Source: Acidimicrobiaceae bacterium (GTDB lineage: Bacteria > Actinomycetota > Acidimicrobiia > Acidimicrobiales > Ilumatobacteraceae). Taken from it: DNA of 64,000 bases. This document shows, piece by piece, positions 34,284 to 42,511 of the stretch. The notes under the pieces are model-generated. The model ran no database searches and had not been told where the DNA came from. It saw only the letters and a list, made by a program, of their open reading frames with translations. Made by a program: the position numbers and the translations under genes. The stretch covers positions 62,001-126,000 of the forward strand of contig JACJWG010000003.1 in NCBI GenBank assembly GCA_020637235.1, written 5' to 3'. Positions within the stretch are counted from its first letter, which is position 1. Each line of letters opens with the position of its first letter.

Positions 34284-36663
34284 CGCAGGTCCTCCGGAAG
34301 GTTCGGGTGCGCTGCAGCCGCAGGCGCCGTGGGTGCGAGCGTGGGGGGTGGTGGCAGGCTCGACGGGTCGGGCAGCCGCAACGTGAGCGGCAGCGGGCCG
34401 GCGCGGCAGGCGGCGGGGCCGGCGCGGCGGCCGGCGGCGGGGCCGGCGACGGGGCGAACGCCGGCATCGGCAGCGGCGGCGGCGCCGCGGTGACACCCAC
34501 ACCGACGAGGTCGTAGGGGCTGCCGGTGTACGGGGCCGGATCGTCCTCGTCGACCTCGAGCTCGGGTGCGATGTCGGACGGGGTCAAGTGGCGGGTGCTC
34601 CAGGCGAGCAGCCAGTGCAGGAACTCGGTGCTCCCGAGCGGGCGGCTGATGAAGTAGCCCTGCGCCTGGTCGCAGCCGATGCGGCGCAGTTCGACGAGCG
34701 TCGCCTCGTCCTCCACGCCCTCGGCCACCACCTGCAACCCGAGCTGACGCCCGAGCCCGAGGCTGAAGTTGACGACGGCGGCGGATGCCTCGTCGCTGAA
34801 CATCCGATCGACGAACGAGCGATCGATCTTCACCGCCGAGATCGGCAGCGTGGTGAGGTACCCGATCGACGCGTAGCCGGTGCCGAAGTCGTCGATCGCG
34901 ATGCTGACCCCGAGCTCACGGAACCGGGTCACGTTCTCGGCGGCGAGGCTGTGGTCGCCGAGCAGCGCGCTCTCGGTGAGCTCGAGCTCCAACGACGAGG
35001 GCGGCAGGTCGTACCGCCGGAGCGTGGCGACCACCCGGTCGTACAGCTCGGGTGAGCCGATCGTGCGGGCGGAGATGTTCACCGCCATCTGGATGTCGAG
35101 GCCGTGGCGGCGCCACGTGGCACACGTGCCGAGGGCCTGGTCGAGCACCAGCCAGGTCAGCGGCGCGATCAGCTCGGTGTTCTCGATGATCGGCAGGAAC
35201 TCGCCGGGCGGGACGAAGCCGCGCTCGGGGTGCTTCCACCGCACGAGGCACTCGACGCCGGTGATCTCGTCGGTGGCGAGGTCGAGCTTGGGCTGGAACG
35301 CCAGGTGCACGTCGCCGGTCGCGTGGGCGATCGCGTCCCGCAGCTCGCCGGCGAGCTGGAGTCGGTCGGGGCTGTAGTGGTCGAGGGTGCGCGAGTAGAG
35401 GCGGCGGCCCGAGCCGCTGCGCTTCGCCACGTACATCGCGACGTCGGCGTGCTGCAGCAGCTCGTCGGCGGTGCGACCGTCGTCGGGTCCGAGAGCGATC
35501 CCGATGCTCGGCCGCAACGACACCGAGATGCCGGCGACCTCGAACGGATCGTGCAATACGCCCTCGATCCGGGTGGCGAGGGCGAGGGCGGCCTGCGCGT
35601 GGGGCAGCTGTTCGGCGGCGATCGCGAACTCGTCGCCACCGATGCGCGCCACCACCGTGTCGGGCATCTCGGTCCGGAAGCGGTCGGCCACCGCGGCGAG
35701 CATCGCGTCGCCGCTCGGGTGTCCGAGCGCGTCGTTGACCTCCTTGAACCGGTCGAGGTCGAGCAGCGCGAGCGCGACGTACTTGTCGCCGTATCGGCGG
35801 TCGAGCATGTCCTGCAGCCGAGCGACCAGTTCCCGGCGGTTGGGCAGGTCGGTGAGCAGGTCGTGGGTCGCCTGGTGGGCATTCATCGCCGCCTGGAGAC
35901 GCAGCTTGCGCGAGGCGCCGGCGACGAGGCGGAACAGCGCCAGGTAGAGCACGGCCAGGCTGATCGCGAGCGACAGGTACAGCAGCCGCAGGTCGTCGGC
36001 CAGGGCGGCGTCGATCGTCGAGTAGGGCACGTAGATCTCGAACGCACCGACCACTTCGCCGTCGCCGTCGCCGGTGAGCTCGCCGGTGGTCGCGTCGAGA
36101 CGCAGCGGCACGTAGACCGCCAGGAGGCGGCCGAAGTCGCGCTCCTCCATCTCCTCGGGGTCGCTCAGATCGGTCACCATCGACGAGCTCTCGCCTGCCA
36201 GGGCCTGCGCCAGCTGGTCGTCACCGGGGAACCAGCGGCCGATCAGGCGTGGGTTGTCGCTGTAGACGATCCAGTGCTGGGCGTTCCAGATCTTGAATCG
36301 CACGATGCCGTCGTCGCTGATGATCGAGCGCACCTTGTCGTCGAACTGGACCCGATCGGCCTCGTCCATCGGGACGAAGTCGCGGCGGAGTTGCTCGACG
36401 TGCAGCACGTCACCGGTCGCGGCGCGAGCCACGAGCTCGGCGGTGCGGGCGGCCTCGCCGAGTGCCCGGTCACGCTGGATCTCCGCGAACCAGTTGGCGA
36501 GGACGAGCCCGACCGAGGTGAGCAGGGCCGCGCTGATGAGCGCGAACCGCACGAGGAGGCTGAGTCGCCTGGTCTGCCGGCCGGCACGCCGTCCGGCGGG
36601 CCGTCTCGTCAGCCGTCCGGTCGGCTGTTCGCCTCGCCGAGAGATGGATCGCCCGCTACGCAT
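34280..36663 (-). CDS. Membrane GGDEF-EAL cyclic-di-GMP protein, apparent frameshift near 3' end
   Basis: Residues 34-55 and ~226-248 are membrane helices around an extracytoplasmic sensor region. GGDEF domain ~265-430, with intact GGDEF at 342-346. EAL domain ~440-690, with ECLVRWKHP in place of EALVRWxHP, DDFGTGYASI and VAEGVEDE. Both active sites look able to make or cleave cyclic-di-GMP. A Pro/Ala-rich tail follows. Near 34395 the frame appears to lose one base. In the original frame codons turn unnatural and run on to 33877 across the lipoprotein gene. In the frame shifted by one, a Pro/Leu/Ala-rich tail ends at a TGA that overlaps the lipoprotein ATG. Coordinates follow that reading. 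A natural mutation, a sequencing error in a C-run, or programmed slippage are all possible. Confidence 0.85.
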
Positions 36664-36781
36664 ACGCCTGCCTTCATCGGCATCTGCGTGGTCGTCCTTG
36701 AGAGCACCTTGACCGTGAGTGCCTTGACATCGGCAGCGTCGGCCGGACGGGCGACGGCTTCAGCGGCTCACGGGCCGCAGC
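36664..36781 (-). promoter_or_regulatory. Upstream region of GGDEF-EAL gene with TCAAGG repeats
   Basis: Three direct TCAAGG copies on the minus strand (36696-36701, 36707-36712, 36722-36727) lie 33-65 bases before the start. They could be a regulator site. Otherwise nothing is seen. Confidence 0.3.
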
Positions 36782-37765
36782 TCACTTGTAGTCGACGGCG
36801 GCGAAGCTCGCGAGCTTGTCGATCCGGTGATGTGCCTCGACGAGGCGGACGGTGCCGCTGCGCGACCGCATGACGAGGCTCTGGGTCTGTGCACCCCGGC
36901 CGGTGAAGCGCACCCCGCGGAGCAGCTCGCCGTCGGTGACGCCGGTGGCGGCGAAGAAGGCGTTGTCGCCCTGCACCAGGTCGTCGGTGGTGAGGACCGC
37001 GTCGAGGTCGTACCCCGCGGCGATCGACGCGTCGCGCTCGGCTTCGTTGCGCGGCCACAGGCGGGCCTGGATCTCGCCGCCCATGCACTTCAGCGCTGCG
37101 GCCGCGACGACACCTTCGGGCGTGCCGCCGACACCGAACAACACGTCGACGCCGGCGTCGGGCCACGCCGTCGCGATCGCGCCGAAGATGTCGCCGTCAC
37201 CGATGAGCTTCACCCGGGCGCCGCTCGCACGCACCTCGGCGATGAGCTCCTCGTGGCGGGGACGGTCGAGGATGACGACGGTGAGGTCGCGGACGGATTC
37301 ACCTTTGGCCTTCGCCACCCAGCGCAGGTTCTGCGTGGGTGTGGCCGTGATGTCGATCGAGCCGGCGGCGTCGGGACCGACGGCGATCTTGGTCATGTAG
37401 AAGCAGGGGCCGGGATCGAACATGCTGCCACGGTCGCTCACTGCGATCACCGAGATCGCGTTCGGACGTCCGAGCGCGGTGAGGCTCGTGCCGTCGATCG
37501 GGTCGACGGCCACGTCCACTTCGGGTCGAGTGCCGTCGCCGACGCGCTCGCCGTTGAACAGCATCGGGGCTTCGTCCTTCTCGCCCTCGCCGATCACCAC
37601 CAGGCCGTCCATCGGCACGGTGCTGAGCACGGTGCGCATCGCGTCGACGGCGGCACCGTCGGCGCCGAGCTTGTCGCCGCGGCCGACCCATCGGGAGGCG
37701 GCCAGCGCGGCGCTCTCGGTGACGCGGACGAGCTCGAGAGCGAGGTTGCGATCGGGGGCGTTCAT
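36782..37765 (-). CDS. glpX: Fructose-1,6-bisphosphatase, class II
   Basis: Gluconeogenic phosphatase, 327 residues. Metal- and substrate-binding motifs are GEGEKDEAPM, VDPIDGTSL, GDGDIFGAI and GVGGTPEGV. This class is the usual and sole FBPase of many actinobacteria. ATG 37765 is chosen because TACGGT ends 7 bases upstream, implying a leaderless mRNA. Confidence 0.95.
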   Translation of the reverse strand: MNAPDRNLALELVRVTESAALAASRWVGRGDKLGADGAAVDAMRTVLSTVPMDGLVVIGEGEKDEAPMLFNGERVGDGTRPEVDVAVDPIDGTSLTALGRPNAISVIAVSDRGSMFDPGPCFYMTKIAVGPDAAGSIDITATPTQNLRWVAKAKGESVRDLTVVILDRPRHEELIAEVRASGARVKLIGDGDIFGAIATAWPDAGVDVLFGVGGTPEGVVAAAALKCMGGEIQARLWPRNEAERDASIAAGYDLDAVLTTDDLVQGDNAFFAATGVTDGELLRGVRFTGRGAQTQSLVMRSRSGTVRLVEAHHRIDKLASFAAVDYK

Positions 37766-37772
37766 CGATGTC

Positions 37773-37778
37773 ACCGTA
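37773..37778 (-). promoter_or_regulatory. -10 element of glpX
   Basis: TACGGT on the minus strand ends 7 bases before ATG 37765. Confidence 0.6.
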
Positions 37779-37808
37779 CAACGCAGCAGCACCGACGGCG
37801 AAGGGGCC

Positions 37809-37843
37809 CGTCCGGGAATGGGACCAAGGACCCACCCCGGACG
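37809..37843 (-). terminator. Hairpin between small gene and glpX
   Basis: CGTCCGGG / CCCGGACG (8 bp) is extended inside by TGGG / CCCA, with an 8-base loop. The T-run on the minus strand is weak. It probably ends the transcript of the small gene at 37877-38068. Confidence 0.4.
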
Positions 37844-37876
37844 GACCCGGTGTGTCGAGGACGGACGAGGCGGGCG

Positions 37877-38068
37877 TCAGCGACGCGTTCGCTCGTGTTC
37901 GCGCGGGCGGACCGCTGCGTGCCGGCGCAACCGGGTGGTGCCCGGCCGGCGCCGCGGCGAGCGGTCGTCGTGACGAAGGTCGTGACGACCCTCGCCGGCG
38001 ACCTCGCGACGGAGCCGTTCGTGACGGTCGCGCAGCAGTTGATCGGTGAGGTGTGGGTGGAGGTGCAC
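37877..38068 (-). CDS. Small basic protein, unknown
   Basis: 63 residues from a GTG, with AAAGG 7 bases upstream. The N-terminal half (HLHPHLTDQLLRDRHERLRR) reads as an amphipathic helix; the C-terminal half is very Arg- and His-rich. The opening resembles short actinobacterial proteins with an LxxDRxxxLxREA core, but I cannot name a function. An overlapping long open frame continues upstream without a plausible start. The Arg-rich tail could be partly an artefact of GC-rich sequence, hence moderate confidence. Confidence 0.5.
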   Translation of the reverse strand: MHLHPHLTDQLLRDRHERLRREVAGEGRHDLRHDDRSPRRRPGTTRLRRHAAVRPREHERTRR

Positions 38069-38217
38069 GGCAGTGCCTTTCGGTGTGGGTGTGTGTGGAG
38101 AGAGCGCACGCGCTGCCGAACGCAGCGGGTGCGTGGGGCGCGACAGCGTCCGCGACGGGTGCGGACGTGGACGGGCGCGTGCGTCGGCCCGGGACGACGT
38201 ACGGGCGACGAGCGGGG

Positions 38218-38301
38218 TCAGCCGATCGTGGCGCTGGTGCCCCCGGCGGGGGCGACGCCGGCTCGAGATTGCGTCCGGTCGGACCGTGTGATCTGGATCA
38301 T
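38218..38301 (-). CDS. 27-codon ORF with perfect Shine-Dalgarno
   Basis: Begins MIQITRSDRTQS and ends GGTSATIG. ATG 38301 has AGGAGGTGA on the minus strand, a nine-base match to the 16S anti-Shine-Dalgarno, with a 6-base gap. It lies ~150 bases before the 63-residue gene on the same strand. It may be a leader peptide or a small protein. No run of a single amino acid typical of attenuators is present. Confidence 0.45.
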   Translation of the reverse strand: MIQITRSDRTQSRAGVAPAGGTSATIG

Positions 38302-38307
38302 CGACGT

Positions 38308-38316
38308 CACCTCCTC
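38308..38316 (-). promoter_or_regulatory. Perfect Shine-Dalgarno sequence
   Basis: AGGAGGTGA on the minus strand, 6 bases before ATG 38301; the strongest ribosome-binding site in the window. It stands out because many neighbouring genes appear leaderless. Confidence 0.75.
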
Positions 38317-38408
38317 TCGCTCGGGTTGCCTGCGCGCGGTCCGTCACGACCGCGTCAGGAGTGTCGCAAGGCCACCGTGGCGCGTGCAACCGAATATCGC
38401 GGCCTGGG

Positions 38409-38414
38409 TACATT
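38409..38414 (+). promoter_or_regulatory. -10 element of S9 peptidase gene
   Basis: TACATT ends 7 bases before GTG 38422, which selects that start over GTG 38419. Confidence 0.55.
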
Positions 38415-38421
38415 CGTCGTG

Positions 38422-40377
38422 GTGGGCAGCGGAACGAACGTCTCGTCGGCCGTGGCCGCCCTCGCACGGGCGCCCGGGGTGGTGCCCGTCGACGCGTGCG
38501 TCGGCGATCGAGAGCTCACCGAACCGCAGCTCTCGCCCGACGGTCGCTGGCTCGTGGTCGCCGCGTCCGAGCCGTCGGGGACCTCGTTGCTGTCGGTCGA
38601 CTTCGGTGCCGGTCGGCGCGGTGGCGGCGGGTTCGCCGTGCACACCGTCGTGGCCAACCCGGCACCGCGCGCCGGACGCGGTCTCGGGGGCGGCTGCTGG
38701 TGCTGGACGCCCGACGCGCGCTCGATCGTGTACGCCGCGGTCGACGGCAACCTGTGGGTGCAGCCGCTCGGCGTCGACGCCCGCGCTGCGGGGCCGGCGC
38801 GTCGCCTCACCGATCAGGGTCCCGAGCGGGTCGCTCAGGCGCCGCACGCCGCCGCCGACGGCAGTCGGGTGGTGTACGTCGTGGACCAGTCGGAGGTGTG
38901 GCAGGTGTCGCTCGTCGACGGCGCGTGCTGCCGTCTCGACGACGGCAGCGCCGACTTCTGTTTCGATCCACAGGCGCTGCCCGGCGCCGGTGCGATCTGG
39001 TTGGCGTGGAACGTGCCCGACATGCCGTGGGACCGTGCTCGCGTGGTGCGGGTGGGATCCGACGGGGGACGCGACGAGCTCGTGCCTCCAGGCGGCATCC
39101 AGCAGCCGCGCCTGGCCCCGGACGGGACCGTCGTGTGCGTGCGCGACGACACGGGCTGGAACAACGTGTGGTGGGGCGACGGTCCACTCGTCGACGAACC
39201 CGCCGAACACGCCGGCCCCACTTGGGGCCTCGGCCAGCGGTCGTACGCCGTGTCGCCCGACGCGTCCCGGGTGGCGTTCACACGCAACGAACGCGGCTTC
39301 GGCCGGCTCTGCGTCGCCGACGTCGCCACCGGCGCGGTGCACGAGCTCGGACGTGGGGTCCACGGCCAGCTGTCGTGGGCCGGCCACCACATCGCCGCGC
39401 TGCGCAGCGGAGCCCGGACGCCGACCGAGGTGGTCGTGTACGACGCACGTTCGTTCGAGCGGACCCAGGTGCTCGTGGCCTCACGGGCGAGATGGGACCG
39501 CGACCTGCTGGTGGAACCCGAGACGATCGTCGTCCCGGCCGCGGCGCCGGACGGGCCGGACAGGTCGGACGGGCCGGACGGGCCGGACGGGCCGGACGGG
39601 CCGGACGGGCCGGTGGTGCACGCACGGTGGTATCGCGCCGACGAACGCCATCGTGAGCCGGACGAGCCGCCTCGACTCATCTGCTGGCTGCACGGCGGCC
39701 CCACCGATCAATGGCAGGTGACGTTCATGGCCCGGCTGGCGTTCTGGCGTGCGCAGGGGTGGGACGTGTTGGTGCCCGACCATCGCGGCAGCACCGGCCA
39801 CGGCCGCCGCTATCAGCAGGCGCTGCGCGAGCGGTGGGGGGAGCTCGACGTCGCCGACGTCGCGACCGTGGTCCGCCACCTGCACCGCGAAGGTGCCGTC
39901 ACGCCGGCTCGCACGGTGCTGATCGGCGGGTCGGCCGGCGGGTTCACCGTGCTCAACGTCGTGCGCCACCACCCCGACCTGGCTGCCGCGGCCGTGGTGG
40001 CGTACCCGGTCGCCGACCTGGCCGATCTCGCCGAGCGCAGCCATCGCTTCGAACGGCACTACACACGATCGCTCGTCGGCGAGCCCCCGCCGCCGCCGGC
40101 GATCGACACCCGGGCCCGCGACCGGTCGCCCACGTGGTCGGCCGACCGGATCACGACACCGTTGCTGGTCCTCCACGGCGAGGACGATCCGGTGGTGCCC
40201 GTGGGCCAGAGCCGGGTGCTGGTCGAGCGGATGCGGGCCGCCGGACGCCACGTCGAGTTCGTGGTCTACCCCGGGGAGGGGCACGGCTTCCGCCAGCGCG
40301 ACCACCAGCTCGACGAGTACCGGCGCATCGGGTCGTTCCTCCGACGTCACGTGGCCAGCACGCGCCAGGAGCGATAG
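38422..40377 (+). CDS. S9 family prolyl oligopeptidase-type peptidase
   Basis: 651 residues. The N-terminal half is a beta-propeller with TolB-like strands (LSPDGRWLVVAAS, WTPDARSIVYAAVDG, VSPDASRVAFTRNE). The C-terminal alpha/beta-hydrolase has the oxyanion HGGP, the nucleophile in GGSAGGFTVL, the Asp in LHGEDDPVVP and the His in GEGHGF. It resembles acylaminoacyl-peptidase/oligopeptidase members and should be cytoplasmic, with no signal. Around residues 376-397 a (DGP)n run interrupts the junction between the propeller and hydrolase domains. Start taken at GTG 38422 from the -10 box. Confidence 0.88.
   Translation: MGSGTNVSSAVAALARAPGVVPVDACVGDRELTEPQLSPDGRWLVVAASEPSGTSLLSVDFGAGRRGGGGFAVHTVVANPAPRAGRGLGGGCWCWTPDARSIVYAAVDGNLWVQPLGVDARAAGPARRLTDQGPERVAQAPHAAADGSRVVYVVDQSEVWQVSLVDGACCRLDDGSADFCFDPQALPGAGAIWLAWNVPDMPWDRARVVRVGSDGGRDELVPPGGIQQPRLAPDGTVVCVRDDTGWNNVWWGDGPLVDEPAEHAGPTWGLGQRSYAVSPDASRVAFTRNERGFGRLCVADVATGAVHELGRGVHGQLSWAGHHIAALRSGARTPTEVVVYDARSFERTQVLVASRARWDRDLLVEPETIVVPAAAPDGPDRSDGPDGPDGPDGPDGPVVHARWYRADERHREPDEPPRLICWLHGGPTDQWQVTFMARLAFWRAQGWDVLVPDHRGSTGHGRRYQQALRERWGELDVADVATVVRHLHREGAVTPARTVLIGGSAGGFTVLNVVRHHPDLAAAAVVAYPVADLADLAERSHRFERHYTRSLVGEPPPPPAIDTRARDRSPTWSADRITTPLLVLHGEDDPVVPVGQSRVLVERMRAAGRHVEFVVYPGEGHGFRQRDHQLDEYRRIGSFLRRHVASTRQER
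39549..39613 (+). repeat. 9-bp tandem repeats (DGP codons)
   Basis: Repeats of GGACGGGCC with one variant copy encode a Gly-Pro-Asp run inside the S9 peptidase. The homogeneity makes length variation likely, always in steps of three residues. Confidence 0.8.
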
Positions 40378-40437
40378 CGTCGGCGACGACCGGACGCCCC
40401 GGTTGCACCTCCTCCGGGACCTCACGACGGGACGGCC

Positions 40438-41199
40438 ATGACCGACTGGAACCCCAACGACCCCGACGCCACCCGGGTGCACTACGACCTGGCGGCGTGG
40501 GACTTCGACCAGCAGGCCGAACTCGCCGCTGCGATGGCCGACGCCGAGATCCCACACGCGTGGGAGGGCACCGAACTGGTGGTCCCCGAGTCGCACGAGG
40601 ACGCGGCCGACGAGCTCATCGAGCGCGTCGAGGCCGAGCTCGGCATCGAGAGCGCGCCGTTGCCCGATGCCGGCGACCGTCCCGACCCGATCGAGCTCGG
40701 CGCGGACGTCCCCACCACCGAGTACGACCTGGCCGACTGGTCGGCGGCCGAGCTCGACGCGGTGTCGGGTGCGCTCGCCGACGCCCGTATCCCGTTCCGC
40801 TGGGAGGATGCGGTGCTGCTCGTCGGCACCGACGACGAGGCCGTCGTCGACGCGTTGCTCGACGACATCGAGAGCGGCGAGTACGTGGAGGTGGGCTCGC
40901 CGCGCCCACCCACCGACGCCGACGAGCGCGGCGCCGAGGCACTCACCGACTTCTTCCTCGCCGCCGATCGGCTGCGCCGCGATCCGCTCGACGCCGACGG
41001 CCTCGACCACCTGCGACGGGCGACCGAATCGGCCGACCCGGAGTCGACGCCGTTCGGCGTGACACCGAAACTCTGGCACCGTACGTGCGAACTGGCCGAC
41101 CGCATCGTCGACGCACTCGTCGACGACGACGGTCCCGATCACACCGAGGCGATGGACGTCGCGGCCGAGCTCCACGAACTGCTCCGGCCCCACGTCTGA
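40438..41199 (+). CDS. Acidic protein with duplicated ~55-residue domain, unknown
   Basis: 253 residues, no signal or membrane segment. It contains two copies of one unit: YDLAAWDFDQQAELAAAM with IPHAWEGTELVVPE, and YDLADWSAAELDAVSGAL with IPFRWEDAVLLVG. Each unit looks like a beta-alpha-beta fold of the kind that binds peptides or nucleic acid. A helical C-terminal third (about residues 165-253) has no match I know. A possible -10, TAGCGT, lies at 40375-40380, just inside the end of the previous gene. The order with the J-domain gene 32 bases downstream suggests they may act together; this is inference. Confidence 0.7.
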   Translation: MTDWNPNDPDATRVHYDLAAWDFDQQAELAAAMADAEIPHAWEGTELVVPESHEDAADELIERVEAELGIESAPLPDAGDRPDPIELGADVPTTEYDLADWSAAELDAVSGALADARIPFRWEDAVLLVGTDDEAVVDALLDDIESGEYVEVGSPRPPTDADERGAEALTDFFLAADRLRRDPLDADGLDHLRRATESADPESTPFGVTPKLWHRTCELADRIVDALVDDDGPDHTEAMDVAAELHELLRPHV

Positions 41200-41231
41200 T
41201 GTCGCCCGACCTCGCCTGACGGACACCGCCC

Positions 41232-41924
41232 GTGCTGCTCGCCGAGCTCGAGGTCTGGCACTCCCGTCCGACCACCCCCACGCGCCGTGTCGCGTTGGGG
41301 CACCTGGTGCTCCCCACCGACCCGGCGCCCGGCTTCGGAGGTCTGCTGCTCGGTGCGGTGATCGCGACGCATCTGCCCGACATCGACCCCGATCTGGTGG
41401 CCGATGTCCACCGGCTGGTCCGCCAGGTCGAACACGGACAGCGCATCCCGCAGCCGCGCCTGCGTCACCGCTACCAGGTCGACCGGCACGGCCTGGCCGT
41501 GAGCGTGCACCGCATGATCGGTGACGGCGACAACATCCGCTTCGACCTGCATGCGCAGGGCAGCGCACTCGCACAGGTGCTGGGCGCGGTGTACGCGATC
41601 GAGCGACTCGACCACGAGGCACGGCGGCTGCTCGCACCGGTGCTGCAACGCGCGATGCGGTGGCGAGGCCCGATCGGACCGTCGTTCATCGCCGATCTCG
41701 CCGGCACCTCGTCGACGTCGTTGTCGGCGATGGCCGATCCGCGGGCCTGGGCGCTCGAGCTGCTCGGTTTCCCACCGGGCACCGGAAAGGTCTCCCGACG
41801 TGACGTCACCACCCGGTACCGCGACGGGCTGCGACGGGTGCACCCCGATCACGGCGGCGAGCAGTCGGCGGCGAGCAAGGCGATCGCCGACCTCGGCGAA
41901 GCACGCAGGATCCTGACGTCGTGA
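41232..41924 (+). CDS. Protein with C-terminal J domain
   Basis: 230 residues. The last ~55 residues are a J domain of the DnaJ family, with the HPD triad in RRVHPDHGGEQSAASKAIADL; it should stimulate an Hsp70 ATPase. The first ~170 residues form an unknown domain that presumably binds a client or target. No Gly/Phe or zinc region is present, so this is a type III co-chaperone. The GTG 41232 start is the most natural; the stop overlaps the next GTG (GTGA). Confidence 0.8.
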   Translation: MLLAELEVWHSRPTTPTRRVALGHLVLPTDPAPGFGGLLLGAVIATHLPDIDPDLVADVHRLVRQVEHGQRIPQPRLRHRYQVDRHGLAVSVHRMIGDGDNIRFDLHAQGSALAQVLGAVYAIERLDHEARRLLAPVLQRAMRWRGPIGPSFIADLAGTSSTSLSAMADPRAWALELLGFPPGTGKVSRRDVTTRYRDGLRRVHPDHGGEQSAASKAIADLGEARRILTS

Positions 41925-42511
41925 GCGTGTCGCCGTCGCTGCTGCTCTTCCCCGGTGCCGGGTCCGACCGGGACCACGCGTCGCTCGTCGCGCTGGCCGA
42001 GGCCGTCGCGCCGCGACGGTGCGACCGGGTCGACTTCCCGTACCGCCGAGCGGGCCGTCGGGCACCCGATCGGGCGCCGGTGCTCGTCCAGGCCGTCGAG
42101 GACGCGGCGCGCGAGATCGACGGACCGCTCGTGCTCGGGGGTCGGTCGATGGGCGGCCGGATGTGCTCGATGGCGGTCGCCGAGGGGCGCGTGCCGAACG
42201 CGGTGGGCCTCGTGCTCGTCAGCTATCCGCTGCACCCGCCGGGCAAGCCGGATCGCCTGCGCGTGGAGCACCTGCCGGCGCTGACGGTGCCGTGTCTGTT
42301 CGTGCACGGGACGAAGGACGCGTTCGGCACCCGCGACGAGCTCGAACGGTGGACCGCCACGATCCCGGGCGCCGTCACCCACGTGTGGCTCGACGGCAAG
42401 GGCCACGACCTGCGCAACGCCGATGCGTCGATCGTCGCTGCGGTGACCGGCTGGCTCGACACGACCTTCCCTGCGCCGGTCACGCGTCGAGCGCGGCGTC
42501 CTCGGGGTTGA
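41921..42511 (+). CDS. Small alpha/beta hydrolase (KANL3/Tex30-like)
   Basis: 196 residues. The N-terminal LLLFPGAGSDRDH loop carries the oxyanion region. The nucleophile is in GGRSMGGRMCSM, the Asp is near HGTKDAFGT and the His is in DGKGHDL. This short class without a lid is found widely in bacteria and its substrates are unknown. It overlaps the J-domain gene by 4 bases. Its 3' end overlaps the convergent transporter gene by 32 bases. Confidence 0.82.
   Translation: MSVSPSLLLFPGAGSDRDHASLVALAEAVAPRRCDRVDFPYRRAGRRAPDRAPVLVQAVEDAAREIDGPLVLGGRSMGGRMCSMAVAEGRVPNAVGLVLVSYPLHPPGKPDRLRVEHLPALTVPCLFVHGTKDAFGTRDELERWTATIPGAVTHVWLDGKGHDLRNADASIVAAVTGWLDTTFPAPVTRRARRPRG

Noticed and set aside
36827..39721. 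Very long plus-strand frame across glpX and the S9 peptidase
   Set aside because: Antisense to glpX and out of frame with the peptidase; codon use and composition are those of a shadow frame.
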